Shown piece by piece: positions 1 to 4,840 of a stretch of DNA of 5,801 nt. The position numbers were made by a program, and so were the translations under genes. The stretch is from positions 1 to 5,801 of the forward strand of contig JAHIUV010000136.1 of assembly GCA_018817035.1 (NCBI GenBank). Reading direction: 5' to 3'. Under the pieces are notes generated by a model. That model was not told the DNA's origin, searched no databases, and saw nothing but the letters and a program-made list of their open reading frames with translations. The DNA is from Candidatus Omnitrophota bacterium (GTDB lineage: Bacteria > Omnitrophota > Gorgyraeia > Gorgyraeales > Gorgyraeaceae). Position 1 is the first letter of the stretch; each line of letters starts with the position of its first letter.

Positions 1-371
1 AACGCGATCTGGAGCGCGCCGTTAAGACTGGTCCTCGCGGCATTGGTAGTCCTGGAGCTTGAACGCGTGGCAACGCTCATTCCTATAAATCCGCAAAGCC
101 CTGAGAATAAACCTCCTGTCAAGAACGCGAACGGCACAAATATTATGAGGTAACCTTTTAAATATAATAAAAACAGGATTAAAAATACGACCGCGAAAAA
201 AATACCCACTATAAAATACTGCCTTTTTATATAAGCATAGGCGCCTTCTCTCACCCACATCGCTATTTCTTTCATTTCAGGCGTGCCCTCGTCGTATCTC
301 ATTATTTTCCAGATAAGAAAAACAGCAAAAGCTATCGCTATCAAGGAACCTACAGGCGCTAAAAATAACAT
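1..371 (-). CDS. hppA: Membrane-bound proton/sodium-translocating pyrophosphatase, N-terminal part (runs off window)
   Basis: An ATG at 371-369 opens a frame that stays open for 123 codons to the window edge, so the 5' end is present and the 3' end is missing. The family (about 650-800 residues, around 16 membrane helices) hydrolyses pyrophosphate and pumps H+ or Na+ across the membrane. Visible hydrophobic segments lie at about residues 3-21, 53-71 and 74-98. Between the first two is a stretch typical of the family's N-terminal region: EGTPEMKEIAMWVREGA (28-44), then YIKRQY. Later come VPFAFLTGGLFSG and GFIGMSVATR (94-103), followed by an Arg/Asn/Ala-rich cytoplasmic segment (RTTNAARTSLNGAL) that matches the family pattern. 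The catalytic DxxxD motifs and the residue that separates K+-dependent from K+-independent enzymes lie outside the window, so ion specificity is open. The start is supported by AAAGGGGAG 7 nt upstream. The gene lies 26 nt after purA and is probably in the same transcript. Confidence 0.9.
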   Translation of the reverse strand, partial: MLFLAPVGSLIAIAFAVFLIWKIMRYDEGTPEMKEIAMWVREGAYAYIKRQYFIVGIFFAVVFLILFLLYLKGYLIIFVPFAFLTGGLFSGLCGFIGMSVATRSSSRTTNAARTSLNGALQIA

Positions 372-378
372 TTACTTA

Positions 379-387
379 CTCCCCTTT
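379..387 (-). promoter_or_regulatory. Ribosome binding site of hppA
   Basis: On the minus strand AAAGGGGAG lies 7 nt before the ATG at 371-369. It fixes the hppA start and shows that the reading frame entering the left edge begins here. It occupies most of the 26-nt gap after the purA stop, which leaves no room for a separate promoter there. Confidence 0.75.
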
Positions 388-397
388 CTAAACTTTA

Positions 398-1630
398 TTA
401 TTTTGTTTTAAACGCCTGACGGCGCTTTGAACCTACTGAAACCATGCCTATTTTTACATCAAGAAGCTCTGATAACCTATTAAGATAGGCCTTCGCGTTC
501 TTTGGCAGATCCTTGTACTTCTTGACAGACGTAGTATCACTCATCCATCCCTTATGGTCCTCATAAACAGGTTCACAGCCTGACAATACGTCTATATCCG
601 CGGGAAAATCCTTGTATGTCTTGCCCTTATATTTATATCCTGTACAGACCTTTATATTTTCCGTTTCATCAAGCACGTCAAGTTTCGTCACTACGATCTC
701 ACTAAGGCCATTCACTATCACGGCATGCCTCACAATGATCGCGTCAAACCATCCACAGCGCCTGGGCCTGCCGGTAGTAGCCCCGAATTCCTTGCCCTTA
801 CTTCTGATCTTTTCCATTAACTCGTCTTTAAACTGCGTCGGAAAAGGCCCCTCTCCCACTCTGGTCGTATATGCCTTAACGACTCCGATTACTTTGTTTA
901 TGGCCGTAGGGCCCACACCGGTTCCTGTGAGCGCTCCTCCGGCAGTCGCGTTGGAAGAAGTAACATAAGGATAAGTACCGTGGTCTACATCCAAAAGTGT
1001 TCCCTGCGCGCCCTCAAATAAGATCCGTTTCTTCTTCGCCATGGCCTTGCTCAAAACTATCGGGACATTGGCAAGGTATTTTTTCATCTTCTTCCCATAT
1101 TCCAGATATTGCTTATATATTGCCTCACAGTCAAACTCAGCGGAATCCTGTAGATTTGCCTGTAATTTTCTTCTAAGAGAATCCTCATTTACCAGATCAG
1201 CCATGCGGATGCCGCAGCGCGCCATTTTATCCACGTAACACGGGCCTATGCCTCTTCCTGTCGTGCCTATCTCAGCTCCGCGCCTTTTATCTATTACCTT
1301 ATGATAAGGCAATATTACATGAGCGGCTTCGCTAATAAGAAGATTTCCGTCTACCTTGACACCTTTTTTTCTCAACATTTCGATCTCTTTTAAAAGAGCG
1401 TCAGGATCAATAACCACGCCGTTACCTATAATACAGGTCTTTCCCTTATGCAATATACCGGAAGGGATAAGATGCAATATAAACTCATTGTCACCTATAA
1501 CTACAGTATGACCCGCGTTATTCCCGCCCTGATACCTGACTATAATATCAGCGTCTGAAGCAAGGATATCTATTATTTTCCCCTTACCTTCGTCGCCCCA
1601 TTGCGCGCCCACTACGATCGTACAAGACAC
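398..1630 (-). CDS. purA: Adenylosuccinate synthetase
   Basis: This 410-residue cytoplasmic enzyme joins IMP and aspartate using GTP to form adenylosuccinate, the first committed step from IMP to AMP. The full set of family motifs is present: GAQWGDEGKGK (8-18) with catalytic Asp13, the GGNNAGHT block (35-42) with catalytic His41, GTTGRGIGP (122-130), FEGAQGTLLDVDHGTYPYVT (205-224), TTRVGEGPFPT (255-265), GATTGRPRRCGW (283-294) and TKLDVLD (315-321). The start is GTG (1630-1628), chosen because AAAGGAGA lies 5 nt upstream and the motif register begins normally after it. The protein is about 20 residues shorter than typical bacterial PurA (around 430). Part of the shortening appears to fall around residues 150-170, before the EYGKKMKKYL segment, away from the catalytic motifs. 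The C-terminal motif usually written GPDR reads GSKRR here. Upstream is a DRE-TIM synthase (79-nt gap) and downstream is hppA (26-nt gap). Confidence 0.97.
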   Translation of the reverse strand: MSCTIVVGAQWGDEGKGKIIDILASDADIIVRYQGGNNAGHTVVIGDNEFILHLIPSGILHKGKTCIIGNGVVIDPDALLKEIEMLRKKGVKVDGNLLISEAAHVILPYHKVIDKRRGAEIGTTGRGIGPCYVDKMARCGIRMADLVNEDSLRRKLQANLQDSAEFDCEAIYKQYLEYGKKMKKYLANVPIVLSKAMAKKKRILFEGAQGTLLDVDHGTYPYVTSSNATAGGALTGTGVGPTAINKVIGVVKAYTTRVGEGPFPTQFKDELMEKIRSKGKEFGATTGRPRRCGWFDAIIVRHAVIVNGLSEIVVTKLDVLDETENIKVCTGYKYKGKTYKDFPADIDVLSGCEPVYEDHKGWMSDTTSVKKYKDLPKNAKAYLNRLSELLDVKIGMVSVGSKRRQAFKTK

Positions 1631-1635
1631 AAAAA

Positions 1636-1643
1636 TCTCCTTT
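1636..1643 (-). promoter_or_regulatory. Ribosome binding site supporting the GTG start of purA
   Basis: AAAGGAGA on the minus strand is followed by 5 nt and then GTG at 1630-1628. The only nearby ATG (1646-1644) is upstream of this site and out of frame, so the site selects GTG as the start. Confidence 0.75.
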
Positions 1644-1654
1644 CATTCCACTTC

Positions 1655-1671
1655 GCCCGCATTAGGCAGGC
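1655..1671. repeat. Small GC-rich hairpin between the DRE-TIM gene and purA
   Basis: On the minus strand GCCTGC and GCGGGC flank the loop CTAAT, giving a 6-bp stem with one G-U pair if transcribed. It is not followed by a T tract, so it is not a normal intrinsic terminator. It lies about 12 nt upstream of the purA Shine-Dalgarno sequence and resembles the GC-rich palindromes at 2168-2189 and 3121-3135. It could be a degenerate member of the same palindromic repeat family, or chance. Confidence 0.4.
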
Positions 1672-1709
1672 ATAGCAGAAACAACTTACTCTCTTGACTT
1701 CAAAGAAAA

Positions 1710-2969
1710 TCAAGGATTCACTGTGAATATTTCTTTTGCTATGTCAGGGAATCTCGCTATAAACCTAAGTTCGTCATTCGTAAGAGGCTGCTGAGTATGC
1801 ACATTAGCGTATCTCACCAGGTCGAGTATTTTAACCGCTTCTTTCTCGTCCTTGAATTTTATCTCAAGCTTCTCATAGACATTCCTAAAACCTTTGATCC
1901 CGCTATATTCTCCGGCGGTTATTTGCCTTCCTGTCTCTATGGCTTCGGCCTCGCCCCTGCCGAGTTCCTCAAAATCATATAGTTCATAATTACGCCTGTC
2001 CTTTAAAGCGCCGTCAGCGTGAATGCCTGATTCATGCGCAAAGGCATTGGCACCGACACCCGGCTGATTTATAGGTATGGGTACTTTAAACGCGTACGCG
2101 GCATACTTGGCTATTTTCCAGGCGCGATCCAGTTTTATCTTTTCATCAAGGATATACTTTTCGCCGGAGGCGGATCCGCCTTTGGCGGAGAAACCGCTCG
2201 AATATTTAAGCGCGAGGATAACTGAAATAAGGTCAGCGTTTCCGGCCCTCTCGCCCATACCATTGACAGTAGTGTTTATATACGCGTCACAACCCGCGTC
2301 AATCGCCGCTTTTGCTCCGGCAACCGAACACGCCACTACCATCCCAAGGTCATTATGGCAATGGAGCTCTATCGGCAGCTTCACTTCACTTGCCAATACC
2401 TTGATCCTCTTGTAAATCGTAAACGGGTCATCATAACCAAGAGTATCGCAATACCTGATCCTGTCCGCGCCGTGATCTTTCGCGGCTTTCGCGAACTTTA
2501 TAAGGAACGGGATATCTGTCCTGGACGCGTCCTCGGCATTTACCCCTATGATCTTTAACTTTCTTTTCCTCGCGTAATCCAAAGCCTGCGTCATTAAACG
2601 CAGGATATCGTCCCTGGTTTTCTTGCCAAGGAATTTCCCCCTGGTCATTTGTTCTGAGGTTGAGATGGAAAGGTTAAGATTTTCTACTTCCGTCAATTCC
2701 AGGGCCCTTTTCACATCCTCCTTGATAGCCCTTACCCATCCGTTCAGGATGATAGGTTTTAAAAATCCCTTTCGCGCGAGCTTCAGGTTAGCGTTCAGGT
2801 AATTTGTCTCGTGGGGCGTTACGGGAAAACCAAATTCGCTCCCAAACACACCCATATCATTCAATAAAATATTCATCATGGTCTTTTGCAGCTTAGCCAG
2901 GCCTAACCTGGAAGTCTGCACGCCATCCCTGTTGGTAACGTCAATGATATAAATCTTGTTCTTTTTCAT
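1710..2969 (-). CDS. DRE-TIM metallolyase acyltransferase: homocitrate / Re-citrate / isopropylmalate synthase group
   Basis: A 419-residue protein of the HMGL-like (pyruvate carboxyltransferase) family, whose synthases condense acetyl-CoA with a 2-oxoacid using a divalent metal. Residues 1-270 form the TIM barrel: DVTNRDGVQTS (10-20) carries catalytic Arg14, metal ligand Asp15 and Gln18; NAEDASRTD (144-152) and YCDTLGYDDP (173-182) are typical barrel strands; ELHCHND (201-207) gives metal ligands His203 and His205; NGMGERAGNAD (236-246) supplies the conserved Asn. AFAHESGIHADGALKD (309-324) marks the C-terminal linker region. There is no long LeuA-type regulatory domain. The first motif differs from the usual TLRDGEQ, which separates it from standard LeuA and NifV. 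Candidate activities are homocitrate synthase, Re-citrate synthase and isopropylmalate synthase, and the sequence does not decide. Neighbours give no lysine, nitrogenase or leucine context. Residues 261-270 look inserted and coincide with a DNA palindrome. The ATG has GAGGAG 5 nt upstream; the stop is TGA. Confidence 0.88.
   Translation of the reverse strand: MKKNKIYIIDVTNRDGVQTSRLGLAKLQKTMMNILLNDMGVFGSEFGFPVTPHETNYLNANLKLARKGFLKPIILNGWVRAIKEDVKRALELTEVENLNLSISTSEQMTRGKFLGKKTRDDILRLMTQALDYARKRKLKIIGVNAEDASRTDIPFLIKFAKAAKDHGADRIRYCDTLGYDDPFTIYKRIKVLASEVKLPIELHCHNDLGMVVACSVAGAKAAIDAGCDAYINTTVNGMGERAGNADLISVILALKYSSGFSAKGGSASGEKYILDEKIKLDRAWKIAKYAAYAFKVPIPINQPGVGANAFAHESGIHADGALKDRRNYELYDFEELGRGEAEAIETGRQITAGEYSGIKGFRNVYEKLEIKFKDEKEAVKILDLVRYANVHTQQPLTNDELRFIARFPDIAKEIFTVNP
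2168..2189. repeat. Overlapping GC palindromes inside the DRE-TIM gene
   Basis: AGGCGGATCCGCCT (2168-2181) is a perfect 14-bp palindrome. It overlaps a second inverted repeat, TCCGCC-TTT-GGCGGA (2175-2189). Together they place GGCGGA/TCCGCC/GGCGGA in a row. In the gene's frame this region encodes the low-complexity segment SAKGGSASGE (residues 261-270), between the conserved GNADLISVILALKY and the KYILDEKIKLDRAW stretch. The density of self-complementary sequence in such a short coding stretch, and the change of residue composition, suggest an in-frame palindromic insertion rather than ordinary protein sequence. Confidence 0.6.
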
Positions 2970-2985
2970 AGTAACTCCTCAATCT

Positions 2986-3020
2986 AAGCTTTAAGCTTTA
3001 AGTTTTAAGCTGTAAGATAA
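2986..3020 (+). repeat. Tandem 7-bp repeat array, left arm (AAGCTTT units)
   Basis: Five consecutive 7-mers can be read on the plus strand: AAGCTTT, AAGCTTT, AAGTTTT, AAGCTGT and a degenerate AAGATAA. Every unit begins with AAG. The array ends 5 nt before the GAGGAG ribosome binding site of the DRE-TIM gene. It is matched by a similar array in opposite orientation at 3211-3245; aligned in phase, 27 of 35 positions agree between the two. Confidence 0.75.
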
Positions 3021-3061
3021 AAATCTCTTGATATCATAATAAACTCTGCTGACTTTATAGC

Positions 3062-3145
3062 TTCTCGACTTCGTCCCGATGCTTCGGGACTCTGCCTGGG
3101 GTTAAATATTGTTCGAGCGACCCGCCTCAGGCGGGGAGTCGAGAA
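3062..3145. repeat. Compound palindromic element: 9-bp inverted repeat enclosing two hairpins
   Basis: TTCTCGACT (3062-3070) is exactly complementary to AGTCGAGAA (3137-3145). Between them lie two perfect inverted repeats: GTCCCGA-TGCT-TCGGGAC (3073-3090) and CCCGCCT-C-AGGCGGG (3121-3135). As single-stranded DNA or RNA this folds into a three-way junction with an outer stem, two hairpins and about 30 nt of single strand between them. Neither hairpin is followed by a T tract on the transcribed (minus) strand, so termination is unlikely. It sits in the middle of the 267-bp gene-free stretch between serA and the DRE-TIM gene. A repetitive extragenic palindrome or small structured mobile element is the most likely explanation, but no copies elsewhere can be seen from this window. 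Confidence 0.7.
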
Positions 3146-3210
3146 CAGCAATAAAAACTCAGTCACACAAAGATCAGCAAACTATTTTACGCTATCAATC
3201 TCTTGGCTTT

Positions 3211-3245
3211 AAACCTTACGGCTTAAAGCTTATAACTTACAGCTT
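3211..3245 (-). repeat. Tandem 7-bp repeat array, right arm, overlapping the serA stop codon
   Basis: Read on the minus strand from 3245 the units are AAGCTGT, AAGTTAT, AAGCTTT, AAGCCGT and AAGGTTT, again each beginning with AAG. A further degenerate unit (AAAGCCA) may follow at 3210-3204. The first unit contains the last two serA codons (AAG CTG) and the T of its TAA stop. The array is inverted relative to 2986-3020, so a transcript through the gap could form a long imperfect stem bringing the two ends together. Confidence 0.75.
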
Positions 3246-4820
3246 CACCAATGTCACATCAAGTATATTCTTTACTTTCCTTATTTCATCAAGCACTTTC
3301 TCTGATACCGCGCTATCCACATTCAAAACAGACAGGGTCTTGCCGCCTTGTTCCGCCCTGCCAAATGTCATAGCCGCTATGTTTACTTTGTTCTTACCTA
3401 ATATCGTGCCTATATGCCCTATGATCCCCGGCACATCTATATTGTGCGCGACCAGCATATACCCCTGAGGAATAGCGTCCACATGAAACTCGTCTATCTT
3501 CACTATCCTGGCGTCTTTCTTTGTGAACAATGTCCCCATTACAGACCTTGAGCCATTATCCGTGGTTATCTCCACAGTGATGAGGCTTGTGTATTCTTCG
3601 AGTTCCATTGCTTTTGACTCTTTTATCTTGATCCCTCTCTCTTTCGCGACAATGAGAGAGTTTACATAATTAACCGTATCCTGCAGGACAGGCGCAAGGG
3701 CACCTTTTACTATCGCTACGGTCAAAGGCGATACGCTCTGTTTAGCGACATCGCCTGAATATTTTATATTTATCTCTGATATCCTGCCTTTGGCTATCTG
3801 AGCGGTCAAAAGCCCCATCTTTTCGCCCAGCTCTACATAAGGCTGTAATATTTTATATAATTCAGCGTCGATACAAGGCACGTTTACGGCATTCCTTATG
3901 CCGCACCCCAAAAGCGCGTCCCTGGCGCTATTCGCGATATCAATAGCCACATTCACCTGCGCTTCTTCCGTAGACGCGCCAAGATGCGGAGTAAGGATCA
4001 CTTTTTCGCATCCTATAAGAGGGCTATCTTTTGGAGGCTCTTTTTCATACACATCGAACGCCGCGCCGCCGATCTTCCCTTTTTTTATTCCCTCAACTAC
4101 CGCGGCTTCACTTATAATCCCGCCTCTCGCGCAATTTATGATACGGACTCCGTCCTTCATCTTACTTATGGCTTTCTCGTCTATGATATACCTTGTCTTA
4201 TCCGTCAAAGGCGTATGCACTGTTATATAATCAGACCTTTTAAAAATATCCTGTACCTCGACCGGTTCTATCCCTAACTCTTTTGCTTTTTCCAGGGACA
4301 AGAATGGGTCATACGCTATTACTTTCATCCCAAACGCCGCGGCGCGCTTAGCGACCTCAGAGCCTATCCTGCCCAGCCCTATGATCCCCAGAGTCTTGCC
4401 GTATAATTCCACGCCCATAAATTTTTTTCTTTCCCATCCGCCTATTTTTGTGGACGCGGCTGCCTCCGGTATGTTGCGGGAAAGGGCCAGGATAAGCGAC
4501 ATCGTATGCTCGGCTGTAGAAATAGTATTGCCGCCCGGCGTATTCATTACTATGATCCCGCGTTTGGAAGCGGCCTCCAGGTCGACATTGTCAAGACCCA
4601 CGCCCGCCCTGCCTATCACCTTTAATTTATCAGCACTTTCGATCACGTCCTTGGTAACCTTTGTACCGCTGCGCACAAGGAGCACGTCATAATCTTTTAT
4701 TGTCTTTTTCAGCTCCTCAGGAGTAAGCTTAAGATTTACGTCTACGGTAAACTCTTTTACCTTCCTTAATATCTCGATTCCCTCTTCCGATAACGAATCA
4801 CTGATAAGAATTTTAAACAT
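3237..4820 (-). CDS. serA: D-3-phosphoglycerate dehydrogenase, long form with ASB and ACT domains
   Basis: A 527-residue cytoplasmic NAD-dependent enzyme oxidising 3-phosphoglycerate to 3-phosphohydroxypyruvate, the entry step of serine synthesis. Substrate-binding and nucleotide-binding halves of the D-2-hydroxyacid dehydrogenase fold fill about residues 1-315. Visible landmarks are GRAGVGLDNVD (70-80), the Rossmann GLGRIG (148-153) with Asp171 at the NAD-specificity position, and the catalytic set Arg232 (NCARGG), Glu261 (EKEPP) and His279 (TPHLGAST). Residues about 320-450 are the intervening (ASB) domain and about 453-527 an ACT domain beginning YMLVAHNIDVPGIIGHIGTI, the usual place for serine binding and feedback control. 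Length matches the long SerA of many bacteria (about 525-530). The ATG start has AAGGAG 6 nt upstream. Only 20 nt separate it from the preceding aminotransferase stop, suggesting one transcript. Its last two codons and stop lie within a heptamer repeat array. Confidence 0.97.
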   Translation of the reverse strand: MFKILISDSLSEEGIEILRKVKEFTVDVNLKLTPEELKKTIKDYDVLLVRSGTKVTKDVIESADKLKVIGRAGVGLDNVDLEAASKRGIIVMNTPGGNTISTAEHTMSLILALSRNIPEAAASTKIGGWERKKFMGVELYGKTLGIIGLGRIGSEVAKRAAAFGMKVIAYDPFLSLEKAKELGIEPVEVQDIFKRSDYITVHTPLTDKTRYIIDEKAISKMKDGVRIINCARGGIISEAAVVEGIKKGKIGGAAFDVYEKEPPKDSPLIGCEKVILTPHLGASTEEAQVNVAIDIANSARDALLGCGIRNAVNVPCIDAELYKILQPYVELGEKMGLLTAQIAKGRISEINIKYSGDVAKQSVSPLTVAIVKGALAPVLQDTVNYVNSLIVAKERGIKIKESKAMELEEYTSLITVEITTDNGSRSVMGTLFTKKDARIVKIDEFHVDAIPQGYMLVAHNIDVPGIIGHIGTILGKNKVNIAAMTFGRAEQGGKTLSVLNVDSAVSEKVLDEIRKVKNILDVTLVKL

Positions 4821-4840
4821 TTCGAACTCCTTCTTGAAGT

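Noticed and set aside
22..258. A 78-codon minus-strand ORF
   Set aside because: It overlaps the hppA reading frame in another register. Its translation is basic and resembles nothing, whereas the hppA frame gives a recognisable membrane protein with a ribosome binding site.
1693..1714. Hairpin over the DRE-TIM stop codon as a terminator
   Set aside because: An 8-bp stem (CTTGATTT with AAGTCAAG, one G-U pair) can form, but it is AT-rich, overlaps the stop codon, and has no T tract after it.
3005..3037. Ten-codon minus-strand ORF (ATG at 3037-3035) as a leader peptide for the DRE-TIM gene
   Set aside because: There is no ribosome binding site and no run of codons for a regulatory amino acid, and its end lies within the heptamer array. 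No attenuator-like terminator follows.
2970..3236. A sigma-70 promoter for the DRE-TIM gene
   Set aside because: TATAAA- and TATGAT-like boxes occur, but no credible -35 box sits at proper spacing, and the stretch is AT-rich enough for such boxes to occur by chance.
2986..3245. A CRISPR array or riboswitch in the gap
   Set aside because: The repeats are 7 bp with no spacers, so it is not CRISPR. No known riboswitch core was recognised in the sequence.
3109..3468. Plus-strand ORF of 119 codons starting in the serA/DRE-TIM gap
   Set aside because: It starts with TTG inside the palindromic element, has no ribosome binding site, and most of it is antisense to the serA ACT domain.
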